From Streptomyces spinoverrucosus (GTDB lineage Bacteria > Actinomycetota > Actinomycetes > Streptomycetales > Streptomycetaceae), in NCBI RefSeq assembly GCF_006539505.1, contig NZ_BJND01000043.1:1-64000 (forward strand): a stretch of 64,000 bases of DNA, read 5' to 3'. Made by a program: the position numbers and the translations under genes. The notes beneath the pieces were generated by a model that worked only from the letters and a program-made list of their open reading frames with translations, had not been told where the DNA came from and ran no database searches. Each line of letters starts with the position of its first letter. Positions within the stretch are counted from its first letter, which is position 1. Shown here piece after piece: positions 34,943-43,072 of the stretch.

Positions 34943-35086
34943 TCCTCATCTTCCTCACGACGCACCTCGCCGTGAGACGGAATTGGCACCTTCCCTGGCC
35001 GGGAGCCTCGCGTGAACGAGTCCGGAATCAGGGGGGTTGCCGGGGCTTCATCGGGCCGTGTCCCTCTGCCCCTCTGGATGAGCTGT
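34943..35086 (-). promoter_or_regulatory. SAM-I (S-box) riboswitch upstream of thrC
   Basis: Reading leftward: CTCATCCAGAG, then GGCCCGATGAAGCCCCGGCA (35039-35056 region) with ACC following, then GGTGCCAATTCC and a closing GATGAGGAG (34945-34950). CTCATC at 35077-35082 pairs with GATGAG as P1. These are the invariant SAM-I blocks. The GGAGAAAGG Shine-Dalgarno-like run sits at the P1 3' strand, so control is probably translational or transcriptional off-switching by SAM. Confidence 0.85.
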
Positions 35087-35255
35087 ATGCGGTTGTTGTG
35101 CGGTTGTGGACGCGGACGGCCCCCGACATGCGATGGTCATCAGCGTTGTTCAAGACTGTAACCGAAGGCCAGGACAGTTGAGATAGTCGTCCGAACCGCG
35201 AGATGGATCACAGACCTCGTCCGCTCGCCGAGAGAACGCAGAGGAGCCGCAGACT

Positions 35256-36200
35256 GTGCTGGAAGAAGTCGAGCGCTGGCTGAGCACCCGCTCCTGGTCA
35301 CTGACCGATCGCCCGCTCCACAAGATCCTGGCCGCGAAGCGCCACACGGGCCAGTCGGTCAGTGTCGTGCTGCCCGCGCTCAACGAGGAGGAGACCGTCG
35401 GCGACATCGTCGCCGCGATCCGGCACGACCTCGTCGAGCAGGTCCCGCTGGTCGACGAGATCGTCGTGGTCGACTCCGGGTCCACCGACCGCACCTCCGA
35501 GGTGGCCGCCGCGGCGGGCGCCCGGGTGGTGCACCGCGACGAGATACTCCCGCGCATCCCGGCCGTCCCCGGCAAGGGCGAGGTGCTGTGGCGCTCACTG
35601 CTCGTCACGCGCGGCGACATCATCTGCTTCATCGACGCCGACCTGAAGGAGTTCTCCTCGGACTTCGTCACGGGCATCGTCGGCCCGCTGCTCACCGACC
35701 CGGGGGTCGACCTGGTCAAGGGGATGTACGACCGTCCCCTGGGCGGCGCGGCCGGGCAGGGCGGCCGGGTGACCGAGCTGATGGCCCGCCCGCTGCTGAA
35801 CATGCACTGGCCGCAGCTGGCCGGTTTCGTCCAGCCGCTCGGCGGGGAGTACGCGGCCCGGCGCTCGCTGCTGGAGCAGCTGCCGTTCCCGGTCGGGTAC
35901 GGCGTGGAGCTGGGCATGCTGGTGGATTCCCTGCATCTGGTCGGGCTCGACGCGCTCGCGCAGGTCGACATCGGGGTACGCAAGCACCGGCACCAGGACG
36001 GGCAGGCGCTGGGCCGGATGGCGGCGGCGATCTACCGCACGGCCCAGCTGCGGCTGGCCCGGGGCCACCTCATCCGCCCCTCCCTCACCCAGTTCGAGCG
36101 GGTGGAGGACGGGTTCGAGGCACGGACGTTCTCCGTGGACACGGAGGAGCGGCCGCCGATGGTGGAGATCGCGGAGTACGCGGCCCGGAAGGTGGCCTGA
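35256..36200 (+). CDS. gpgS: glucosyl-3-phosphoglycerate synthase
   Basis: A 314-residue GT-A glycosyltransferase (GT81). VSVVLPALNEEETVGDIV, the LVDEIVVVDSGSTDRT loop, FIDADLKEF (DxD metal site) and GGEYAARRSLLEQLPFPVGY are GpgS hallmarks. It joins UDP-glucose to 3-phosphoglycerate for glucosylglycerate or methylglucose polysaccharide. GTG 35256. It lies immediately before otsA, so the two may share a stress-related role in compatible solutes (inference). Confidence 0.92.
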   Translation: MLEEVERWLSTRSWSLTDRPLHKILAAKRHTGQSVSVVLPALNEEETVGDIVAAIRHDLVEQVPLVDEIVVVDSGSTDRTSEVAAAAGARVVHRDEILPRIPAVPGKGEVLWRSLLVTRGDIICFIDADLKEFSSDFVTGIVGPLLTDPGVDLVKGMYDRPLGGAAGQGGRVTELMARPLLNMHWPQLAGFVQPLGGEYAARRSLLEQLPFPVGYGVELGMLVDSLHLVGLDALAQVDIGVRKHRHQDGQALGRMAAAIYRTAQLRLARGHLIRPSLTQFERVEDGFEARTFSVDTEERPPMVEIAEYAARKVA

Positions 36201-36294
36201 CCGTTGTATACGGTCGCCTTCCCGGTCCTTTCCGGTCCCTTCAGGGCTCGAACCGTACGTTTGAGCGGTTCGGGAGAGGGCTAGGTTGAGGCGT

Positions 36295-37695
36295 ATGGCT
36301 TCGACGTACGGTCCTGCGCAGGTACTGGTGGCCTCCAACCGTGGCCCGGTGTCGTACGAGGTGCGCGACGACGGCTCGCTGCACGCCAAACGCGGTGGCG
36401 GCGGGCTCGTCTCCGGCCTGTCCGCGATCGGTCCGGACGCCGGTGCGCTGTGGGTGTGCTCGGCGCTCGGTGACGGTGACCGTGAGGCGGTGCGGCGCGG
36501 GGTCGGCGAGGCCGGGGTGCGGATGCTGGACATTCCGGCCGACGTGCACGCGGACGCGTACAACGGGATCGCCAACTCGGTGCTGTGGTTTGTTCACCAC
36601 ATGCTGTACCAGACGCCGGTGGAGCCGGTCTTCGACGCGGAGTTCCGGCGGCAGTGGGCGTCGTACGAGGCGTACAACCGGGCGTTCGCCGAGGCGCTGG
36701 CCCAGGAGGCGGCCGAGGGGGCGGCGGTGCTGGTGCAGGACTATCACCTGACGCTGGTGCCGGGGATGCTGCGCGAGCTGCGGCCGGATGTGCGGATCGG
36801 CCACTTCTCGCATACGCCGTGGGCGCCGCCGGAGTACTTCCGGATGCTGCCGGACGATGTCGCCGGGCAAGTGCTGCGGGGGATGCTGGGCGCGGACCGG
36901 CTGGGGTTCCTCACGCATCGGTGGGCGGATGCCTTCACCGCGTGCTGCGAGGCGTTCGCCGGCGGCCTCGGGGACACGCGGGTCGGCGTGCACGGGCTCG
37001 GTGCGGACGCCGACTTCCTGCGGAAGCGGTCGCACGAGGCCGACGTCGAGGAGCGGATGGTGGCGCTGCGGGCGGAGATCGGCGAGGGGCGCAAGGCGAT
37101 CGTCCGCGTCGACCGGACCGAGCTGTCCAAGAACATCGTGCGCGGGCTGCTGGCGTACCGGCAGCTCCTCGACGACCACCCCGAGTGGCGGAAGCGGGTC
37201 GTGCACGTCGCCTTCGCGTACCCGTCGCGGCAGGACCTCACCGTGTACCGCGACTACACGGCGGAGGTGCGGCGGGTGGCCGAGGAGATCAACGAGCGGT
37301 ACGGGACGCCGGGCTGGACGCCGGTCGTACTGCATGTGAAGGACGACTTCGCCCGCTCCCTCGCCGCGTACCGGCTCGCGGACGTCGCCCTGGTGAACCC
37401 GATCCGGGACGGCATGAACCTGGTCGCCAAGGAGGTGCCGCTCGTGTCCGACGAGGGGTGCGCGCTGGTCCTGTCCCGGGAGGCGGGGGCGTACGAGGAG
37501 CTGCACGAGGACGCCATCGGGGTGAACCCGTACGACATCGGCGGCACGGCCGACGCGCTGTACGAGGCACTGACGATGCGCCCCGGCGAACGCGCCGAAC
37601 GAACGAAGCGCCTGGCGGCATCCGCGACGGCACTGCCCCCGGCCCAGTGGTTCCTGGACCAACTGAACGCCCTGCGCGAACAGCCCGCCGCCTGA
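36295..37695 (+). CDS. otsA: trehalose-6-phosphate synthase
   Basis: A 466-residue GT20 enzyme that makes trehalose 6-phosphate from UDP- or GDP-glucose and glucose 6-phosphate. Motifs: VASNRGPVSYE, RGGGGLVSGL, VQDYHLTLVPGMLR, the actinobacterial RVDRTELSKNIVRG in place of the usual RLDYSKG, and VNPIRDGMNLVAKE. ATG 36295 follows TAGGTT (36282-36287) by 7 nt, suggesting leaderless translation. otsB lies downstream on the opposite strand across a repeat-filled gap. Confidence 0.96.
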   Translation: MASTYGPAQVLVASNRGPVSYEVRDDGSLHAKRGGGGLVSGLSAIGPDAGALWVCSALGDGDREAVRRGVGEAGVRMLDIPADVHADAYNGIANSVLWFVHHMLYQTPVEPVFDAEFRRQWASYEAYNRAFAEALAQEAAEGAAVLVQDYHLTLVPGMLRELRPDVRIGHFSHTPWAPPEYFRMLPDDVAGQVLRGMLGADRLGFLTHRWADAFTACCEAFAGGLGDTRVGVHGLGADADFLRKRSHEADVEERMVALRAEIGEGRKAIVRVDRTELSKNIVRGLLAYRQLLDDHPEWRKRVVHVAFAYPSRQDLTVYRDYTAEVRRVAEEINERYGTPGWTPVVLHVKDDFARSLAAYRLADVALVNPIRDGMNLVAKEVPLVSDEGCALVLSREAGAYEELHEDAIGVNPYDIGGTADALYEALTMRPGERAERTKRLAASATALPPAQWFLDQLNALREQPAA

Positions 37696-37696
37696 C

Positions 37697-38225
37697 CGCA
37701 CCGCGCGAGCAGGCCACTGACTGAGCCGCGAGCCCCACGACCACCCCAGCAGCTGACCGCCCCGCGCAAGCACCCCGTCGGCTCACCGCACCACGCGAGC
37801 AGGCCACTGGCTGAGCCGCGAGCCCCACGTGCACCCCCGCACCTGACTGCCCCGCGCAAGCACCCCGTCGGCTGACCGCTCCGGCGCGAGTAGGCCGCCG
37901 GCTGCGCCGCGAGCCCCGCGAGCACCCCCGCAGTTGACCGCCCCGCGCGATCAGCCCACCAGCTGAGGCGCGAACCCCGCGAGCATCCCCGCAGCTGACC
38001 GCACCCCCGCGAGCAGCCCTCCAGCTGAAGCGCGAACCCCACGAGCACCCCCGCAGCTGACCGCACCCCGCGAGCAGCCCACCAGCTGCGCCGCGAGCCT
38101 CACGAGCACCCCAGCAGCTGACAGCCTCGTGCGAGCAGCCCCCAGCTGTGGCGCGAGCCCCACAAGCCCACCAGCAGCGCCGCGATCAGCCCACCAGCCG
38201 AGCCGCGGGCCCCGCGATCAGCCGC
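37697..38225. repeat. degenerate tandem repeats derived from the otsB 3' end
   Basis: The gap between otsA and otsB is filled by imperfect units of about 30 and 60 bp. They repeat GCGAGCAGCCC, CAGCTGA and GAGCCCCGCGAGCA blocks; read on the minus strand they translate as variants of VLAGLAAQ, the last residues of OtsB (LLAGLAAQLGG). This is the signature of repeated duplication of the gene's 3' end. No gene is supported in this gap. Confidence 0.75.
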
Positions 38226-39078
38226 CTAGCTGCGCCGCGAGCCCCGCCAGCAGACCCACGACCCCCTCCGGGCCGTCGACCACCACGTCCGCTCGTTGTC
38301 GTAGCTCGGTCACCTCGTCGCTGCCGCTGCATACCAGGAGGCCCGGTGTGCCGTCGGAGCGGAGTTTGTCGATCGCCGCGTATGCGGGGAGGTCGCCGAG
38401 GTCGTCGCCGGCGTAGAGGACGGACTCGGCGCCGAGTTCCCGGACGTATTCGAGGAGGGCGACGCCCTTGTCCATGCCGGGCGGGCGCAGTTCCAGGACC
38501 ATGCGGCCGGGTTCGACGATCAGGCCGTGGCGGGTGGCGAGGTCGGAGAGGGGTTCGCGCAGGGCCTCGAACGCGGCCTGGGGGTCGGTGGCGCGGCGGG
38601 TGTGGACGGCGATGGCGCGGCTCTTGTCCTCGATCCATGTGCCCGGCCCGGCGCCGACCCGGTCGAGCAGGCCGGGCAGCTCCTCCCGCACGGCCGCGAC
38701 GCCGGGGTGCGGGGCCGGGGCACTGACCTCGCCGCTGACGGCGTCCCAGCGTTCGGCGCCGTAGTGACCGAGGACGACGAGGTGCTCCAGGCCGTCGACG
38801 CCCGCGAAGCCGCCGTGGCGCACGGCGACGTCGGCCGGGCGGCCGGTGATCACCGCGACCGCGGCCACCTTCGGGGCGAGGGCGGCGAGCGCGGGTACGG
38901 CGTCCGGGTGGGCGCGGGCCTGCTCGGGGTCGGGCACGATCGGGGCGAGGGTCCCGTCGAAGTCGAGCGCGATCACCGCCTTGCCGGGCCGCGCGAGGAT
39001 CGCGTCGAGCCCGGCCCGCCCGGCGGAGGTGGCGGGCGTCGGGGGAGTCTTGCCGGTTCCGGTCTCGTGGCTGCCCAT
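38218..39078 (-). CDS. otsB: trehalose-phosphatase
   Basis: A 286-residue HAD enzyme that removes phosphate from trehalose 6-phosphate. Motif I is LDFDGTLAPIVPDPE, motif II VITGRPADV, motif III K in GMDKGVALL and motif IV LYAGDDLGD. ATG 39078. It completes trehalose synthesis with otsA, the convergent gene on the other side of the repeats. The 3' end is the apparent source of these repeats. Confidence 0.95.
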   Translation of the reverse strand: MGSHETGTGKTPPTPATSAGRAGLDAILARPGKAVIALDFDGTLAPIVPDPEQARAHPDAVPALAALAPKVAAVAVITGRPADVAVRHGGFAGVDGLEHLVVLGHYGAERWDAVSGEVSAPAPHPGVAAVREELPGLLDRVGAGPGTWIEDKSRAIAVHTRRATDPQAAFEALREPLSDLATRHGLIVEPGRMVLELRPPGMDKGVALLEYVRELGAESVLYAGDDLGDLPAYAAIDKLRSDGTPGLLVCSGSDEVTELRQRADVVVDGPEGVVGLLAGLAAQLGG

Positions 39079-39121
39079 ACGGCGACCCTATCGACCCGGA
39101 ACCGGTCCGGCCCTGCCGTTC

Positions 39122-39349
39122 CTACCGCTCCGCCCGCCGCCGCTCCCGTATCCGCCGCAGTCGATTCACCGTCACCGGGTCGTGCGCCAGCGCGCGCGGG
39201 TCGTCGAGCAGGGCGTTGAGCAGCTGGTAGTAGCGGACGGGGGCCAGACCCAGCTCCTCACGTATCGTACGCTCCTTGGCGCCGGGGCCCGAAAAGCCAC
39301 GGCGCTCCAGAGCGAGGATGTCCTGTTCCCGTCGAGCGAGCTGGTCCAT
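39122..39349 (-). CDS. DUF3263 protein
   Basis: A 75-residue, highly charged protein, DQLARREQDILALERRGFSG then AKERTIREELGLAPVRYYQLLNAL, the DUF3263 HTH-like signature. A DNA-binding role is inferred from the fold. ATG 39349 follows TACCGT (39357-39362) by 7 nt, consistent with leaderless expression; a longer GTG 39379 start exists. Confidence 0.85.
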   Translation of the reverse strand: MDQLARREQDILALERRGFSGPGAKERTIREELGLAPVRYYQLLNALLDDPRALAHDPVTVNRLRRIRERRRAER

Positions 39350-39385
39350 GCTCCGCACGGTAGCGGCCACCACCGACAACGGCCC

Positions 39386-40681
39386 CTACCCGGCCGCCGA
39401 GCTCTCCGCCGTCGTGGCCGTCGACTGCAGCTGGCTCAGGATCGCCTCCGGGCTGCCGCCCGGTTCCACGGCGGAGCCGATCCGCTTCTTGACCTCCGCG
39501 CTGACCTCCGCCCAGGACGTCTTGCCGACCGGGTACAGCTCCGAGAGCGCGAGTTCGTCCAGGAAGGGCTTCAGGTCCCGGTCCTCCGCCGCCGCGCTCA
39601 TCACGTCGGAGGCGGGGTTGGTGACCGGCAGCAGGTCGTACTCCCGGGAGAAGTCGAGGACGTTCTCCTCGCTGTAGACGAAGTCGAGGAACTCGCCGAC
39701 CTGCTCCTTGTGGCCGTTCTGCTTGAAGGCGAGCATCCAGTCGGCGACGCCCATGGTGGCCTTGGACTCGCCGTCCACGCCGGGCATCGGCACCATGCCG
39801 AACTCCACGCCCTGCTTCTCGGCCGTCTTCATCAGGGACGGATGCCCGTTCAGCATGCCGACCTCGCCCTTGGCGAACGCGGCGAAGGCGTCGGCCCGGT
39901 TGAGCTTGCCGGGGGCGACCGGCCCGGTGAGCTTCTTGGCGACCAGCTTGTCGCGCAGCCAGGTGAGGGTCTCGACGTTCTCCGCCGAGTCGATGGTGTA
40001 CGTGCTGACCCCGTCGGTGTAGCCGCCGCCCCCGCTGAGCAGCCACTGCATGGTCTCGGCCTGCGCCTCCTCCGAGCCGAGCGGCAGCGCGTAGGGGTAC
40101 TTCACGCCCTCCGCCTTCAGCGCCTCGGCGGCGTCGGCCAGCTCCGCCCAGGTGGTCGGCGGGGTGAGGTCGGCCTCCTGGAAGAGCTTCTTGTTGTAGA
40201 AGAGCAGCCGGGTGGAGGCGGCGAACGGCATGCCGTACTGCGCCCCGTTGACCTGCCCCGCCTGCGCGAGCGCGGAGGAGAAACCGGCCTGGACGGGGAT
40301 GGAGAGCAGGTCGTCGGCGGTGTAGAGCAGATCGTCGGCCGCGTAGTCGGCGTACGCCCCGATCTGCGCCATGTCGGGCGCCTTCCCGGCGTCGACCATC
40401 TCCTTGACCTCGCGGTCGACGTCGTTCCAGGAGTAGACGGTGACCTCGACCTGGACGCCGGGGTGGTCGGCCTCGTACGCGTCGACGAGCTTCGCCCAGT
40501 ACTTCTTGGAGTTGTTCGCCGCGCTGTCGCCGTAGTCCGCGGCAACCAGTCTGAGCGTGACGTCGTCGGAGCCCGAAGTGAGGCCGCAGCCGCCGAGGAC
40601 CGCCGTCATGCCCAGTGCGGACATCACCGCGATCATTCCTGTCCTGCCCCGCCGCTGCACGCTGTTGCCCACCCTGTCCAT
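39386..40681 (-). CDS. sugar-binding lipoprotein of an ABC transporter
   Basis: A 431-residue solute-binding protein with a lipobox LGGC at residues 29-32, so it is lipid-anchored on the outer face. The N-domain reads VTLRLVAADYGDSAANNSKK; WAELADAAEALKAEGV and AFAKGEVGMLNGHPSL are typical of the family-1 sugar (MalE-like) proteins. No permease genes are adjacent. It is divergent from nagK with DasR-like sites between, so aminosugar or chitin-derived sugar is the likely ligand (inference). Confidence 0.9.
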   Translation of the reverse strand: MDRVGNSVQRRGRTGMIAVMSALGMTAVLGGCGLTSGSDDVTLRLVAADYGDSAANNSKKYWAKLVDAYEADHPGVQVEVTVYSWNDVDREVKEMVDAGKAPDMAQIGAYADYAADDLLYTADDLLSIPVQAGFSSALAQAGQVNGAQYGMPFAASTRLLFYNKKLFQEADLTPPTTWAELADAAEALKAEGVKYPYALPLGSEEAQAETMQWLLSGGGGYTDGVSTYTIDSAENVETLTWLRDKLVAKKLTGPVAPGKLNRADAFAAFAKGEVGMLNGHPSLMKTAEKQGVEFGMVPMPGVDGESKATMGVADWMLAFKQNGHKEQVGEFLDFVYSEENVLDFSREYDLLPVTNPASDVMSAAAEDRDLKPFLDELALSELYPVGKTSWAEVSAEVKKRIGSAVEPGGSPEAILSQLQSTATTAESSAAG

Positions 40682-40722
40682 ACGCCGTTCACGTGATCGT
40701 TCACGTGGTCCGAATTCCGGAT

Positions 40723-40738
40723 TAAGGTCTACACCACG
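40723..40738. promoter_or_regulatory. DasR-like site 1
   Basis: TAAGGTCTACACCACG matches 11 of 16 positions of the dre consensus ACTGGTCTAGACCACT. It lies between the lipoprotein and nagK genes, weaker than the adjacent site. Confidence 0.45.
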
Positions 40739-40740
40739 CA

Positions 40741-40756
40741 AGTGGACTAGACCTCT
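40741..40756. promoter_or_regulatory. DasR-like site 2 (strong)
   Basis: AGTGGACTAGACCTCT matches 14 of 16 of the dre palindrome form AGTGGTCTAGACCACT. It lies 29 bp before the nagK GTG, as expected for DasR repression of nagK-nagA, relieved by glucosamine 6-phosphate. Confidence 0.75.
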
Positions 40757-40784
40757 TCCGGGTCCACGGGCCACACTGTCCCCC

Positions 40785-41729
40785 GTGAGACACGTCATCG
40801 CCCTCGATGTGGGCGGCACCGGGATGAAGGCCGCCCTGGTCGGGGCGGACGGCGCCCTGCTGCACCAGGCCCGCCGCGCGACCGGCCGCGAGCGCGGGCC
40901 GCAGGCGGTGGTCGACGGCATCCTCGACTTCGCCGCCGAGCTGCGCGCGTACGGCGCCCAGCACCTCGGCACCCCCGCGAGCGCCGCCGGAGTCGCCGTC
41001 CCCGGCATCGTCGACGAGCAGCAGGGCATCGCCGCCTACGCGGCCAACCTCGGCTGGCGGGACGTACCCCTGCGCACGCTGCTCACCGAGCGGCTCGACG
41101 GCATCCCGGTCGCCCTCGGCCACGACGTGCGCACCGGCGGCCTGGCCGAGGGCCGGATCGGCGCGGGCCGGGGAGCGGACCGCTTCCTGTTCGTGGCGCT
41201 GGGCACCGGCATAGCGGGCGCCATCGGCATCGACGGCCGGGTGGAGTCGGGCGCGCACGGCTTCGCGGGCGAGATCGGCCATGTCGTCGTACGCCCCGGA
41301 GGGACCCCCTGCCCCTGCGGCCAGCGCGGCTGCCTGGAGCGGTTCGCGTCGGCGTCGGCGGTCAGCGAGGCATGGGCGACGGCAACCGGCGACGCCCAGG
41401 CGGACGCGGCGGACTGCGCGAAGGCGGTCGAATCCGGCGACCCGCGGGCCGTACGGATCTGGCAGCAGGCCATCGACACCCTCGCCGACGGCCTGGTCAC
41501 CGCCCTCACCCTGCTGGACCCGCGCACACTCGTCATCGGTGGCGGGCTGGCCGAGGCAGGAGAAACCTTGTTCACACCACTGCGGGACGCGGTCGACCGA
41601 CGCGTCACCTTCCAGAAACTGCCGACGATCGTCCCCGCGGCCCTGGGCGACACGGCCGGCTGCCTGGGCGCCGGGCTCCTGGCCTGGGATCTCCTCAACC
41701 ACACCGACCGCAAGGAGGCAACGCCCTGA
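40785..41729 (+). CDS. nagK: ROK-family N-acetylglucosamine kinase
   Basis: A 314-residue cytosolic sugar kinase. The phosphate-1 motif is VIALDVGGTGMKAALV and the ROK zinc site is CPCGQRGCLERF. Its partner nagA immediately downstream makes GlcNAc the likely substrate rather than glucose. GTG 40785. The stop overlaps the nagA ATG by one base (TGATG), so they are coupled. The upstream dre sites indicate DasR control. Confidence 0.88.
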   Translation: MRHVIALDVGGTGMKAALVGADGALLHQARRATGRERGPQAVVDGILDFAAELRAYGAQHLGTPASAAGVAVPGIVDEQQGIAAYAANLGWRDVPLRTLLTERLDGIPVALGHDVRTGGLAEGRIGAGRGADRFLFVALGTGIAGAIGIDGRVESGAHGFAGEIGHVVVRPGGTPCPCGQRGCLERFASASAVSEAWATATGDAQADAADCAKAVESGDPRAVRIWQQAIDTLADGLVTALTLLDPRTLVIGGGLAEAGETLFTPLRDAVDRRVTFQKLPTIVPAALGDTAGCLGAGLLAWDLLNHTDRKEATP

Positions 41730-42940
41730 TGGCAACCCCCCCAGGGGCGCGGGGAACTGCGCGACCAGCCACACACCACCCGCACCCCGCGACGGCCGGA
41801 ACCCCCACGGTGCTCGCCGGTGCCAACGTCGTCATGCCCACAGGAACCGTCAAAGACGGCCAAGTGACCGTCGACGGCACCCGCATCGCCGCCACCGCCC
41901 CGGAGAACGCCCAGTTCATCGACCTCACCGGCCACTACGTGGTCCCCGGCTTCGTTGACATCCACAACCACGGCGGCGGTGGAGCTTCGTTCACTTCGGG
42001 CACACCAGACGACGTAGTCACCGGCATTCACACCCACCGCCTCCACGGCACCACAACCCTGGTCGCCTCCACGGTCACCGGCGACATGGACTCCCTCACC
42101 CACCGCGCCGGCCTGCTCTCCGAGCTGGCCGAGCAGGGCGAGATCGCCGGCATCCACTTCGAGGGCCCGTTCATCTCCCCGTGCCGCAAGGGCGCCCACG
42201 CGGAGGACCTGCTGCGCGACCCGGAACCGGCCCAGGTGCGCAAGCTGATCGACGCCGCGCGCGGCCAGGCCAGGATGCTGACGCTGGCCACCGAACTGCC
42301 GGGCGGCATCGACTCCGTACGCCTGCTGGTGGAGCACGGCGTGATCGCTGCGGTGGGCCACACGGACGCGACGTACGAGCAGACGGTCGAGGCGATCGAC
42401 GCGGGCGCGACGGTCGCCACGCACCTCTTCAACGCGATGCCCGCGCTCGGCCACCGCGCCCCCGGCCCGATCGCCGCCCTCCTTCAGGACGACCGCGTCA
42501 CGGTCGAGCTGATCAACGACGGTACGCATCTGCATCCGGCCGCGCTGGAGCTGGCGTTCCATCACGCGGGCCCGGAGCGGGTCGCGTTCATCACTGACGC
42601 GATGGACGCGGCCGGTTTCGGCGACGGCCGCTACATGCTCGGCCCGCTGGAGGTCGAGGTCAGTGAGGGTGTGGCCCGGCTGGTGGAGGGCGGCTCGATC
42701 GCGGGCTCCACGCTCACCCTGGACCGCGCCTTCAAGCGGGCGGTGACCATCGACCGGCTCCCGGTCGAGGACGTCGTCAGGGCTCTGTCCGCCAACCCGG
42801 CGCGGCTGCTCGGGATGGACGACCGGATCGGCTCCCTGGAGCCCGGCAAGGACGCCGACCTGGTGGTCCTGGACGCGGACTTCGACCTCAAGGGCGTGAT
42901 GCGCCGGGGCGAATGGGTGGTCGATCCCCAACTGGGCTGA
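41729..42940 (+). CDS. nagA: N-acetylglucosamine-6-phosphate deacetylase
   Basis: A 403-residue amidohydrolase that deacetylates GlcNAc 6-phosphate to glucosamine 6-phosphate. Metal and substrate motifs: FVDIHNHGGGGASF (HxH), GIHFEGPFISPCRKGAH, AVGHTDATYEQ, HLFNAMP and FITDAMDAAGFGDG. ATG 41729 has AAGGAGG 10 nt upstream. The first 25 or so residues (ATPPGARGTARPATHHP) are unlike the family and are encoded by a dispersed intergenic repeat inserted in frame; the conserved protein begins around VLAGANVVMP. Confidence 0.93.
   Translation: MATPPGARGTARPATHHPHPATAGTPTVLAGANVVMPTGTVKDGQVTVDGTRIAATAPENAQFIDLTGHYVVPGFVDIHNHGGGGASFTSGTPDDVVTGIHTHRLHGTTTLVASTVTGDMDSLTHRAGLLSELAEQGEIAGIHFEGPFISPCRKGAHAEDLLRDPEPAQVRKLIDAARGQARMLTLATELPGGIDSVRLLVEHGVIAAVGHTDATYEQTVEAIDAGATVATHLFNAMPALGHRAPGPIAALLQDDRVTVELINDGTHLHPAALELAFHHAGPERVAFITDAMDAAGFGDGRYMLGPLEVEVSEGVARLVEGGSIAGSTLTLDRAFKRAVTIDRLPVEDVVRALSANPARLLGMDDRIGSLEPGKDADLVVLDADFDLKGVMRRGEWVVDPQLG
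41743..41770. repeat. dispersed intergenic repeat, copy 2, inside nagA
   Basis: Identical over 28 bases to 33575-33602. It begins a few codons after the nagA start and is translated in frame (GARGTARPA), giving nagA a novel N-terminal extension. Confidence 0.85.
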
Positions 42941-42955
42941 TTCATCCGCCAGTAG

Positions 42956-43000
42956 AGAGACGGTGGCCGACCCGAGGACTGGGCCGACCGCCGTCTCTTT
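42956..43000 (+). terminator. nagA terminator
   Basis: AGAGACGG (42956-42963) pairs with CCGTCTCT (42991-42998), with a further inner GGCC/GGCC pairing and a short T-run at 42998-43000. Confidence 0.75.
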
Positions 43001-43072
43001 GGCATGATCGACCCTCCGGAAAAACTCTCCGGACAACACGACAAGCGCATCCTTCGGGGGAGGTCGGCCCAG

